DNA of 64,000 nucleotides from contig NZ_CP107922.1 of the NCBI RefSeq assembly GCF_036014215.1, positions 217,585-281,584 on the forward strand. Direction: 5' to 3'. The notes under the pieces are model-generated. The model made no database searches, was not told the origin of the DNA, and was given only the letters and a program-made list of their open reading frames with translations. Positions within the stretch are counted from its first letter, which is position 1. Every line of letters starts with the position of its first letter. Below are positions 35,745-44,556 of this stretch, piece after piece. A program made the position numbers and the translations under genes. Origin of the DNA: Streptomyces sp. NBC_00440. Lineage in GTDB: Bacteria > Actinomycetota > Actinomycetes > Streptomycetales > Streptomycetaceae.

Positions 35745-38700
35745 ATGGCCCATCGCACCCCCGGACCCCTGCGCGCCCTCGGCGTCCTGCTGCGCGCCCT
35801 GACCGGACTCGCCCTCCTGCTCGCCCTGGTCGCCGGCGTCCCCTACGCGCTGCTTGCCGTCGGACACCAGCCGACCGAACTCACCGGTGGCTGGGACCTG
35901 CTGATGAGCCAGGACGACGGCACCGCCTTCCTCGTAGTCCTCACCCTCCTCGGCTGGGCCGCCTGGACCGCCTTCACCTTCTCCGTCCTCGTCGAACTCG
36001 TGGCCGTGCTGCGCCGCCGCTCCGCCCCCCGGATCAAGGGCTTGGGCGGCCTGCAGTCCTTCGCCGGGTTCCTGGTCGGCGCGGTCGTGCTGCTCGCGCC
36101 GACCGCAGCCTCGGCCGCCGTCGTCTCACCCGCCTCCGCCGCCACCGTCCACACCGCGGTGAGCGAGCCGGGCCCGACCACAGCCCCCAGTGGGAACAGC
36201 ACGAGTTCCCCGAGTTCTCAGAGCGCCTGGCCCCAGCACACGGTCACCTCGCCCACCGAGTCGCCGTGGGACCTGGCCGAGACGTACCTCGGCAACGGGC
36301 AGCGATGGAAGGACATCGCAGCCCTCAACCCCGGCATCCCGGAACTCGCCGCCGGCGACGGGTACCTGCCGCTGGGCACGGTCGTCAGTCTTCCCGCGGA
36401 CGCCCGCTCCACGAAGCCGGCCACCAGCCAGGCCCCGGCGGCCACCACCACACCAGGCTCCGACGCCACCCCCCACGCAGCTGCGGCCGCCGGAGGCGAC
36501 GAGAAGACTCCAGAGGCGGAAACCGTCCATGCCGGAGACAGCCTCTGGTCCATCGCAGCCCGCCACGGCGACCCCAACCAATGGCGTGCCATCTACGACG
36601 CCAACAAGGGAGAAGCCCAGCCCGGGGGAGGCCACTTCGACAACCCGGACCTCATCTACCCGGGCCAGAAACTCGACATCCCGCAGCAGGCCGAAGAGGG
36701 AAGCCCCGCCCCCGAAGCCCGCACGGACAACCCGCCCCCCACCACACATCAGCACACCCCCACCAGCAAGACCCCGGAAACCGACCACGACGACCGCCAG
36801 GGCCCTGCACAGCACCCGGCACCCCCGACCATCACCGCCCCGGCCCCGAGCAGCACAGCCAACCCGGCCCCCGACACCACCACCCGCACGCCTGCTCCCA
36901 GCGCCCAGAACACCCGCCCGGCCCAAGTCCAGCCCACCCACGAACAGAACGACCAGGCCCTCGCACCGGCCGCCATGTGGATGGGCGCCGGAGCGCTGGC
37001 CGCAGCCCTGATCGGCACCCTCGCCCTAAGACGCCGACTCCAACAGCGCCGCCTGCGCCCCGGCCGGCGCATCCCGATGCCACAAGGCCGGGCAGCCGCG
37101 ACCGAACAAGGACTGCGCGCCGCCCAGCACCCCACGGGCTTCGACCTGCTCGACACCGCGCTGCGCACCCTCGCCCTCAACCTGGCAGCGGTCGGACGCG
37201 AACTTCCCGTCGTGGAAGCTGTGGTCCTGCACGAGTCCCGCGTCGAACTGCACCTCGACCAGGACACAGCCCCGATGAAGCCGTTCGCATCCGCGGCCGG
37301 CCGCCAGGACCTGTGGACCTGCTCAGCCACCAACCCCGACCTGGCCGACGACGAAACCCTGCAGGACGCAGACGCCCCCTACCCCGTACTCGTCTCGATC
37401 GGCTGGGACGCACAGGGTCACCTCGTCCTCATCGACCTCGAACACGTCGGCATCCTCCAACTGGCCGGAGACGAAGACTTCGCCCGCCACGTCCTGCAAG
37501 CCATCGCCGTGGAGCTCGCCAACACCCCGGTACCCGGCCACCTAGAAGTAGCCGCACTCGGCGATACGACACCCGGCCTCGAAGCGGCCGCCCCCGAACG
37601 CGTCGCCCGAACCGTCGTAGCCGACGCAGCTACCGACCTGGCCGCTCACACAGCCGACCAGCGTCGCGCCCTCACCACAATCGGCGCCACCTCACTGCGC
37701 CAGGCGCGGCTGAGCGATGACACCGCAGGCGACTGGACCCCGCACGTTGTCCTGGCCGAGAACCTGCCCGAGGGAGCCGACACCGACCGGCTCCTCGACG
37801 CGCTCACCCAACAACCCACCACAGCGGCCGCCGTCATCACCACCAACCCCGCCGGCCCGGAGGCGGGGGCCTGGACACTGAGCTGCCAAAGCCCGGACGA
37901 CACCATCGTGCTCCCCGGCTCCCGTCTCCCCATCCGTCTCCAGGGCCTGTCCGACGAACACTTCGCCGACGCCATCGAGCTGCTCACCCTCGCCGCCAGC
38001 GAGACAGACGTTCCCGCACCCGAGTGGGTCACCGCCGACCCGGACGACGATGCCACCGCGGACGAACCCGGCGAAGACGGTCTACCCGCGGAGTACGCCG
38101 ACCTCGAAGAAGAATCCCTCGACGACGACAGCAGCACGCATCCAGCGCAGAAAGACGACCACGACCTGGCGGCCGTGCCCACGGACCCGGAGAACAACCC
38201 ACCCGAACCTGAGGACGTGGCCGAGACAGACAACGGACCCAGCGTCATCAACCACGACCCGCAGGAGAATCCGCGACCCGAACCCGCCAACCACCCCACG
38301 GTGCTCGCTGCCCCGTGCGCGCCGCCAGCCCGGGCCGTCCATGCGACCGTCCCAGCTCCGGCCTCCACGACACCACCTCCGATCGAGGAACCGGCCCCGT
38401 CAAGCGGACCACGGGTACTCCTTCTCGGCAGCGTCCAGATCGAAGGCGCCACCGGCAGGCTCGACTCCAACCGAAAGAACATCGGTGTCGAACTCGTCGC
38501 CTATCTCGCCCTCAACCCAGGCGTCGACCACCACGCGATCGACGACGCCCTTTGGCCTGGCCGCCAAGTCAAGAAAGAGATGCGCAATTCGGTCATCTCC
38601 CGAACCCGGTCCTGGCTCGCCAAGGACGAAGACGGCGCCCCCCACTTGCCCCGCGTCCCGGACTCCGGCGACAGCCGCTACCGACTCGGACCCAAGATCA

Positions 38701-39161
38701 CCTGCGACTGGACCAGCTTTCAGAAACACGCCCGCAGGGGACTTGCCGACCGGGGAGAGGACGGTGACCTCGCCTTGCGTCGTGCTCTCGCGCTGGTCCG
38801 CGGCCGACCCTTCGCGGGCATCAACCCCGTGCGCTACGCCTGGGCCGAGCCAATCATCCAGGAGATGGTCTCCGCGATCGCGCACGTCGCCTACGAACTG
38901 TCCACGCGGCTCCGCGAAGCCGGAGACATCCCAGGCGCCCTCCTGGCGGCCCGCCAAGGTCTCCTCGCTTGCGAGGAGAACGAAACGCTGCACCGCCAGA
39001 TCTTCCTCGCCCACCACGCCGCCGGCGACATCGAGGCCCTGCGGAAAGCCGCCGCGAATCTCATGAAGATCAACGAACAACTCGGCGGCGGCGTCGACAT
39101 GGACGAAGACACGGCAGAACTCCTGCGCGACCTGCTGCCCCGGCCTGCCATCGCCCACTGA
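35745..39161 (+). CDS. LysM-BTAD membrane protein of the Tad locus
   Basis: A 1138-residue protein with an unusual domain order. Hydrophobic segments lie in the first 125 residues (about 15-40, 62-85, 104-122). Two LysM peptidoglycan-binding domains follow (about 165-215 and 259-313), then Pro/Thr-rich linkers and another membrane segment (about 410-428). A large cytoplasmic part follows, ending in a BTAD-type bacterial transcriptional activator domain (from about 889, LLLGSVQIEGATGRLDSNRK, to the end) with an OmpR-like winged helix (NSVISRTRSWLAKD) and a helical-repeat tail. It can therefore touch the cell wall outside and possibly DNA inside. Proteins of this type end many Streptomyces Tad loci. 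It could sense pilus or wall state; this is inference. Confidence 0.85.
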   Translation: MAHRTPGPLRALGVLLRALTGLALLLALVAGVPYALLAVGHQPTELTGGWDLLMSQDDGTAFLVVLTLLGWAAWTAFTFSVLVELVAVLRRRSAPRIKGLGGLQSFAGFLVGAVVLLAPTAASAAVVSPASAATVHTAVSEPGPTTAPSGNSTSSPSSQSAWPQHTVTSPTESPWDLAETYLGNGQRWKDIAALNPGIPELAAGDGYLPLGTVVSLPADARSTKPATSQAPAATTTPGSDATPHAAAAAGGDEKTPEAETVHAGDSLWSIAARHGDPNQWRAIYDANKGEAQPGGGHFDNPDLIYPGQKLDIPQQAEEGSPAPEARTDNPPPTTHQHTPTSKTPETDHDDRQGPAQHPAPPTITAPAPSSTANPAPDTTTRTPAPSAQNTRPAQVQPTHEQNDQALAPAAMWMGAGALAAALIGTLALRRRLQQRRLRPGRRIPMPQGRAAATEQGLRAAQHPTGFDLLDTALRTLALNLAAVGRELPVVEAVVLHESRVELHLDQDTAPMKPFASAAGRQDLWTCSATNPDLADDETLQDADAPYPVLVSIGWDAQGHLVLIDLEHVGILQLAGDEDFARHVLQAIAVELANTPVPGHLEVAALGDTTPGLEAAAPERVARTVVADAATDLAAHTADQRRALTTIGATSLRQARLSDDTAGDWTPHVVLAENLPEGADTDRLLDALTQQPTTAAAVITTNPAGPEAGAWTLSCQSPDDTIVLPGSRLPIRLQGLSDEHFADAIELLTLAASETDVPAPEWVTADPDDDATADEPGEDGLPAEYADLEEESLDDDSSTHPAQKDDHDLAAVPTDPENNPPEPEDVAETDNGPSVINHDPQENPRPEPANHPTVLAAPCAPPARAVHATVPAPASTTPPPIEEPAPSSGPRVLLLGSVQIEGATGRLDSNRKNIGVELVAYLALNPGVDHHAIDDALWPGRQVKKEMRNSVISRTRSWLAKDEDGAPHLPRVPDSGDSRYRLGPKITCDWTSFQKHARRGLADRGEDGDLALRRALALVRGRPFAGINPVRYAWAEPIIQEMVSAIAHVAYELSTRLREAGDIPGALLAARQGLLACEENETLHRQIFLAHHAAGDIEALRKAAANLMKINEQLGGGVDMDEDTAELLRDLLPRPAIAH

Positions 39162-39183
39162 ACTACAAGCCCAGGAACTCCGT

Positions 39184-39540
39184 ATGCCGACAACCTCACC
39201 ACTCCGCGACGGCCCCGCCCGTCTCCGGACCGCCCACACCGAGGTGACCCTGGAAATCGCCTCGTCCCCCAAGGCCCGCACCCGCGGCCTGCTCGGCCGC
39301 GACGGCATCGACGGAGCCATCCTCATCACCCCATCCAGCAGCGTTCACACACTGCGCATGCGCTTCACCATCGACGTCGCCTACCTCGACAGACAACTGC
39401 GCGTCGTCGACGTCCACACCTTGAAGCCCAACCGCCTCGGAGCACCCCGCCGGCACGCCCGCCACGTCCTGGAAGCCGAGGCCGGAGCCATGGCGCGCTG
39501 GAACATCCAGCGCGGTACGCACCTTTCGATCCACCAGTGA
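39184..39540 (+). CDS. DUF192 protein
   Basis: A 118-residue DUF192-family protein. The family signature is visible: LEIASSPKARTRGLLGRDGI, then HTLRMRFTIDVAYLD and a C-terminal Gly-rich end. The function of the family is unknown; members are frequently found at the end of actinobacterial Tad loci, as here. AGGA lies 7 bases before the ATG. There is no signal peptide, in contrast with many Gram-negative members. Confidence 0.85.
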   Translation: MPTTSPLRDGPARLRTAHTEVTLEIASSPKARTRGLLGRDGIDGAILITPSSSVHTLRMRFTIDVAYLDRQLRVVDVHTLKPNRLGAPRRHARHVLEAEAGAMARWNIQRGTHLSIHQ

Positions 39541-40247
39541 CCAGGCTGACCGATCGTCCGCGCGAGGGCGGCCCGCGCACCGACGGCGCGAGTGGAGCCG
39601 CCGCCCACTGGGCGCGTGCTGTCGGGACACTCCGCTGCGAGGGTTGCACCCAAAGGTGTCTGCAGAGTGGGCTGCAGAGGTGCCTCCAGAGCTGTACCGG
39701 AGGTACTACCGGAGGTGTGAACCCACCTTTTGTGATCTTGGGTGTTTTGCCTGGTCACCCCACGCGGGCAAGCCCTCGCCGCTTGCCGACACCTCTTCCT
39801 CCGCGATAGCCGGAGGCAGAGGCTCTGTGTTCTGATGCTCGGCGCGGCGAGGCTCCCGTCGCCTCGGCCCTCCAGCCGACCAGCTCCCTACTCGGTGTCC
39901 AGACCGCTATCCCGCCTCTGGGCGGAGGCACCCGCGAGCGGGGGAGCCGATCCCACTGCCGTGGGAGATCGTTGCCCTGACCGACCGGAATCCGGTGTCG
40001 GTGCTCGGCAGCAGCCCATCGTCGATGGATGGTGGTTCCGCTCCTCTCACGGGGATGCTTGCACGAGGTCCTCAGCCGGGCCGTCACAGTTCTCTGAGGG
40101 CCTCGTGCCCGCCGGTCCCGCGGCGGGCGGGATTCACACGTTGGCGGGCTGTGACTCCTCCAGCACCTCGGCGACTCGGAGGAGGTTCGACGCCGGGTTC
40201 AGGGTGTCGTCCCGGGAAGCAGATTCGAACAGGAGTACGCTGTCGGG
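39541..40247. other. Gene-poor stretch with small GGAGGT repeats
   Basis: No frame here looks coding; one GTGA-coupled frame of 90 codons (39537-39809) is low-complexity. The stretch near 39650-39730 contains repeated GCTGCAGAGGTG-like and TACCGGAGGT units (two copies 12 bases apart). These may be protein-binding sites or simple-sequence drift. Confidence 0.35.
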
Positions 40248-40592
40248 GTGGCGACGTACGACTTCCCTCCGGACCTGCGCGATGCCCAGGTCGAGCTCCA
40301 CCGGATCCGAGCCGAACACCAGGCTCTGACACGCGAGCTGGCCCGCTCGGTAGAGCCAATGGGTGTCGTAGAGAATCCGGACCACTGGTACCGGCGCAAC
40401 CACCCTCTTCCGGCGTCGCCCGGCTACACACCGCAGCAGCGCGAGCAGGTGTCCGAGCTGCACGCACGCCTGCTGGAGGCCACGGTGCGAGTGAGTACGC
40501 ATCCTTACTGGTCCAGCCTGAGGGGCGAGGACCTGGTCGCTGCCCGTATGGAGCTCAAGCGAGTCGAGGCGGCCGGGGCCGAACCGGCGTAA
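40248..40592 (+). CDS. Small helical protein, function unknown
   Basis: A 114-residue soluble protein started by GTG with AGGAG about 12 bases upstream, somewhat far. It is helical and charged (LRDAQVELHRIRAEHQALTR) with a conserved-looking core YTPQQREQVSELHARLLEAT, STHPYWSSLRGEDLVAARM. A decayed relative of the same core lies 700 bases downstream (41036-41284), which supports its being a real gene. No family is recognised. Confidence 0.6.
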   Translation: MATYDFPPDLRDAQVELHRIRAEHQALTRELARSVEPMGVVENPDHWYRRNHPLPASPGYTPQQREQVSELHARLLEATVRVSTHPYWSSLRGEDLVAARMELKRVEAAGAEPA

Positions 40593-40711
40593 CGCCATGC
40601 CGCCGGAGCCCGACGACGGGCCCCTCCCCATCACCGTGCTGCTGCCCTACCGCAGTCGTGCGTCTTGCGCCCTCGACGGCATCCGGGTCCCGATCACCGT
40701 GCCCCTGATGG

Positions 40712-40903
40712 TCACGACTTCCCGGACCTGGCCAGTAGAACTAAGAACACAACGCCGAGACAGCTGATCACCTTCGGGTACCGCAGGACCAGTGCCAGAG
40801 GGAATCGCCAACCCTTGTACTGCCTCAAGGACGGCCGCTCACGCTGGCGTCGGGCCTCGCGGATCCCCTTCTTGACACCGCGTGCGATGGAGCGCTCATC
40901 CAC
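40712..40903 (-). CDS. 63-residue membrane protein
   Basis: A short protein with a basic N-terminal half (VKKGIREARRQRERPSLRQY) and one hydrophobic segment near the C terminus (about 46-58, ISCLGVVFLVLLA). The GTG at 40903 has AAAGGGA 6 bases upstream on the minus strand. It fits a small tail-anchored membrane protein. It overlaps the upstream end of a decayed gene on the other strand. Such small basic single-span proteins are sometimes toxins, but nothing here proves it. Confidence 0.5.
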   Translation of the reverse strand: MDERSIARGVKKGIREARRQRERPSLRQYKGWRFPLALVLRYPKVISCLGVVFLVLLARSGKS

Positions 40904-41035
40904 AGCTGTCCCTTTCCCCCAGTCCGTGACGCCATTGAGGCGACGGTTGACGATCTCACGACGCCCACATCCGACGTCCTCTCGCCGAACAGCTCGGGGA
41001 ACTCCGGAACCCGCGATCCGTGTGGATCGCCGCCC

Positions 41036-41284
41036 GGGTACACACCGGAGCAGCGCGAGCAGGCCGTCGAGCAACAGGCTCGCTTGCTGGAGTCCACGAT
41101 GCGGGTGAGTACGCATCCGTTCTGGTCCAGCCTGGGTGGAGAGGACCTGGTCGCTGCCCGCATGGCGCTCAAGCATGTCGAGGACGAGGTGGACCTGGAC
41201 GACGCGCTCACCACGCTGAGAAGGCCGGGGAGCGCAGCCTGTAAATCATGTGACGCAGCCGAATCACTGATGCCGCTGCTGTAG
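41036..41284 (+). pseudogene. Decayed paralogue of the gene at 40248
   Basis: The frame reads YTPEQREQAVEQQARLLEST followed by RVSTHPFWSSLGGEDLVAAR and continues past the end of the intact copy to a stop at 41282-41284. The match to the 40248 protein is nearly continuous over 50 residues. Upstream the frame stays open but has no start codon for a long distance and loses similarity, so this is a 5'-truncated copy produced by local duplication. Confidence 0.6.
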
Positions 41285-41313
41285 CGGGTCGGCAAGCAGG
41301 GGCGGCACGGGGG

Positions 41314-42320
41314 ATGCATGGGTGGAGGGTGCTCAGCTCTCCGCTCCTCCCGATGCTGGCCCGCACCGCGAAGACCCTTCCCCGCCCGGACGCGTTGCCG
41401 GGCGGCACGCAGTATGAGGCAAAAGTGGACGGCTTCCGCTGCCTGATCTTCACCGGCTCGGACGGGGTGTTCCTCCAGTCTCGCAGCGGCAGCCTGGCCC
41501 TCACACGGGCCTTCCCGGAAGTCGTTGACGCCGCGGCCGCCCTCCGCGACGAAGGCATGGTTCTGGACGGCGAACTCGTGGCCCAGAACGAAGGCCGGCT
41601 CGACTTTCCCGCCCTGCAGGCCCGAGCCCGTCACACCAAGTCCCGGGCTCGTGAACTGGCCACGCAGTCACCGGCCGAGGTGATTCTCTTCGACGTGCTC
41701 CAGCTCCGCGGCCGTGAGCTCCTGGATGTTCCGCTCTACGAGCGGCGCACCTTGCTTGAGGACTTGTTCGTCCGTCGTGCGCTGGAAGCGCCGTGGGCGC
41801 TGTGCCCGGCCACCGGCGACGTGGTCGAAGCCGCAGCGTGGCTGGACCCGGCCTGGGGGCGAGTAGGCGTGGAAGGCTGTGTGGCCAAGGCCCGCAACGG
41901 CAGATACCAGCCCTCGGCGAGAGGCTGGACCAAGGTCCGCTCCCGCGAGTCGGCGGAGGCGGTCATCGGGGCCGTCACCGGCAGCCGGGCACATCCTTCC
42001 GGTGTGCTGCTGGGCCGCTGGGACCAGAACGAAGAACTGAGATTGGTCGCCCGCAGCACACCGCTCCCGGCACGACTGCGGGCCGAACTAGCCGGCCTGC
42101 TCGCCCCAGCAGGAGCCGAGCACCCCTGGCATGGTGTCCGATTTGCTGCCGGGTGGGGCAGCCGAGATCTGCTGAACTTCACCTGCGTGCAGCCCGACGT
42201 TGTTGGCGAATTCGAGGGTGACGCCGCTATCGATCGGGCCGGTGGCGTCACCCCGTGCGCCTCATCCGGTTGCGCCTGGACCGCGCACCGGAGACGGTTC
42301 CCGGCTTCGGCACCGGCTGA
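41314..42320 (+). pseudogene. ATP-dependent DNA ligase with frameshift near its 3' end
   Basis: About 310 residues of an ATP-dependent DNA ligase of the actinobacterial LigC/LigD-ligase-domain type. Motif I is YEAKVDGFR with the adenylated Lys37. Motif III (VLDGELVA), motif IV (EGCVAKA) and motif V (WTKVRSR) are present, followed by an OB-fold end (VQPDVVGEFEGD). After about base 42240 the frame departs from the family. In the next frame, WRHPVRLIRLRLDRAPETV runs to a TGA at 42318-42320, which is the usual family ending. One missing base near 42236-42243 explains this. The read frame as given continues to 42387 with an unrelated tail. The nucleotidyltransferase core is intact, so some activity is possible. 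A sequencing error must be excluded. Confidence 0.8.
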
Positions 42321-42341
42321 TCGGCTGCCGGGCGGGGGGCG

Positions 42342-42578
42342 TCACCGATCGGGCAGCTTGCGGCGGAGACTGTCCATCGAGGTCTGAACGCCTTCAAGCT
42401 GTTCACCGAGCACGCGCATACGCCAAGTCATGTGTTCCATCCGGGCAGCGGCCGCCAACGACCCGAAGGTCTGCGCCAGCTCAACCGCTCCAGGGTGCCC
42501 CTCCTGTGCCTTCTTGGCCCAACCCAGAGCGAGCCCCTCGAAACGCTTGGCGCGCTCCACCGCCTCGTGCGTGGCCAT
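42342..42578 (-). CDS. Small helical protein, function unknown
   Basis: A 78-residue amphipathic, helical protein (MATHEAVERAKRFEGLALGW). The ATG has GGGAGG 7 bases upstream, a good site. It is convergent with the ligase gene. No family is recognised; it could be a small regulator. Confidence 0.6.
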   Translation of the reverse strand: MATHEAVERAKRFEGLALGWAKKAQEGHPGAVELAQTFGSLAAAARMEHMTWRMRVLGEQLEGVQTSMDSLRRKLPDR

Positions 42579-42708
42579 GCGGACCTCCCAGCTCGACTTG
42601 TCTCACGTTTGCACCGTCCGCGCCGGTCAGATGGACGAGAGGCCAAGAGACTGCCACGCCGGGACGTTCGGGTTCGGGCGGTGTCGTACCCCGCCTGGGA
42701 CGGGTCTA

Positions 42709-44232
42709 CTACCGGCGCGACCACACGTCGTGTAGCACCTGCGCATCGGCTTCGAGGACATCTCGGAGGTCGTCCGGGTCATCCGGCAGATCGAGGTCCA
42801 GGCGGGATGCCGCCTCTCTGAAAGCCGAGAGAACACTGGGATCGGGATCGTAGACAGCGAGCAGCGTGGTCAGCAGTGGCTCGTCTGCGGCAGTGTCCTG
42901 GTCGACCAGGTAGAGGAGCTCTGCCAGGTGCCACGGTTTTACCCCGGCGAGTGCGGCTGACCCGAGCTGGCTGCGTACCTTCGACCAGGAGCACGATTTC
43001 TGCTCGCGCGCCGTCTTCCTGAGTGCTCCGCGGACAGCGGCTGCCGCGCTCTTGAGTCGCGCGGTGTGAGCGCGGTACTCCTCGATGGCGTCCTCGCGCC
43101 GGGGCTGCCCGCCCGTCGGCTCAGCTACCGGTCTCTGCCGTGGTCCTGGGATGTCGGCGCTGACCGGGCCAGCGGGCCGTTTCGGAGCGAAGGTACTGCG
43201 CACCACCGGGGCGGGGGCGGTGCGGGCCCGCCGCTTCTTCAAGGGTCGGTGCGGGACGGGGCTCGGCTTGAGGCCGACTCCGCGCTCCATGCGCAGCAAC
43301 GCGTCGCCGGCCGCCCGCAAAAGCTCGATCTCCTCCAGCGTTGCGCCCTCACACGTGGCGGCTTCCGCGCGTCCCAGGCACAGACGTAGCTTCGTCACAT
43401 TGAGCTTCTCGGCAACGGCCCGTTCGAGCTCGTGCATGACGGTGGCCCGGTCGTACCCCTGCTGGTCGTTGACTGCAGCCGCTGCAACGGGTGGTGCAGC
43501 GGCTGGTAGGGGCGCTCGTGTGGTGCGCAGGCCCAGGGGGTGCCGGGTAGTGCGCAGTCGGCGGACTTCCTCGACGGCCGGGGTGGACAGGCCGTCCGGG
43601 GCCAGTGCGCATTCGCTCAGCTCGAACCAAGTCTCACCGGCATACGTTCTGGTCCCGACCTGGACCCGCCGACGCGTGCCCGCCGGCACACACCGGACAA
43701 GGTTGACGTAGCCGTAACGGGCGAGCGGACCCTCCACGTGGTCCGTCAGATGCTCGGACAGCAGCACATGGGCGAGGTCCTGGTCGCCGAGGTCCGCGCT
43801 GTGGTTGGCGGAGAGCAGCACGCGCAGCCCGGCGCCGTCCGGTGAGGTGAACAGGACCGCTCCTGCACCGGTGCCGTCCGCGGCGCGCTCGAGGCCGGCG
43901 GTGGCATGGCTGCCCTGTTCGGTGATCCAGTCGAGCATGTCCTGCTTGATGTACAGGTGGTCCGCGCTGGACACCCCTGATGCCGTCCGCTGGCACCTGA
44001 ACGCCGTACTGGCATGGGGATGGTGGGCGAAATGGCAGACTCGATTGGTGCACAGACGGGTGGTGAGCTGCTGGCCGCACCCGCCCAGCCACTCCCCGCA
44101 CCAGTACGTGTCACCGGCGTGCTGGCGACGGAACCCGTCAAGCTCTATCGCTTCCAGCGGGAGCACCACTGGTATTTCCGAGTCGGGGGCGCCGATCACG
44201 GCCGTCTGCACCCGCCGCTTGTCCAGGGCCAC
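42709..44232 (-). CDS. CoiA-like zinc-finger protein
   Basis: A 507-residue protein of the competence-protein CoiA-like type. The N-terminal part has a zinc-ribbon-like cluster: WCGEWLGGCGQQLTTRLCTN followed by VCHFAHHPH. A compact domain follows with SADHLYIKQDMLDWITEQG, where CoiA-like proteins have a nuclease-like fold. The C-terminal 250 residues are helical, Arg-rich and without known domains. The GTG start has GGAGG upstream. It may act in DNA processing or defence, like the neighbouring ligase and PIN protein. Similar proteins are widespread in Streptomyces without known function. Confidence 0.65.
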   Translation of the reverse strand: MALDKRRVQTAVIGAPDSEIPVVLPLEAIELDGFRRQHAGDTYWCGEWLGGCGQQLTTRLCTNRVCHFAHHPHASTAFRCQRTASGVSSADHLYIKQDMLDWITEQGSHATAGLERAADGTGAGAVLFTSPDGAGLRVLLSANHSADLGDQDLAHVLLSEHLTDHVEGPLARYGYVNLVRCVPAGTRRRVQVGTRTYAGETWFELSECALAPDGLSTPAVEEVRRLRTTRHPLGLRTTRAPLPAAAPPVAAAAVNDQQGYDRATVMHELERAVAEKLNVTKLRLCLGRAEAATCEGATLEEIELLRAAGDALLRMERGVGLKPSPVPHRPLKKRRARTAPAPVVRSTFAPKRPAGPVSADIPGPRQRPVAEPTGGQPRREDAIEEYRAHTARLKSAAAAVRGALRKTAREQKSCSWSKVRSQLGSAALAGVKPWHLAELLYLVDQDTAADEPLLTTLLAVYDPDPSVLSAFREAASRLDLDLPDDPDDLRDVLEADAQVLHDVWSRR

Positions 44233-44556
44233 ATGACCTCCAGCTCACCAAGGGGCAGAACTACAGCCCCACACTGATCTCGGATCACCGTCGGACAGCG
44301 ACCCGCCCAAGCTACCGACGTTAGCGGGCTCCTCTGACAATCCGGCCACATTCCGTCAGATCACAGGACAACACCGTTGATGGACCAGACGATCGCGCGA
44401 CGGCTACGCGCGAGCAGGTGGCTGTGTCGACTGCGGGCCAGCCGTGGTCAGGGTTAACCACAGCCCCGACCACCCACCTTGGTCAGCGAGCCGACTCGAA
44501 GGGGCGGCCGCCGGATTCGACGGCCGCTCCTCGCTGGTCTGGTCTCCGCTTCTGGC
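44233..44556. other. Intergenic region upstream of the CoiA-like gene
   Basis: No coding frame is convincing. On the minus strand, TTGTCA (about 44334) followed some 17 bases later by a TAG-containing hexamer could be a promoter for the CoiA-like gene; confidence in this is low. Confidence 0.3.

Noticed and set aside
39537-39809. 90-codon frame coupled to the DUF192 stop
   Set aside because: It is built on GGAGGT/CTGCAG-type simple repeats and has low-complexity composition and no support beyond the overlap.
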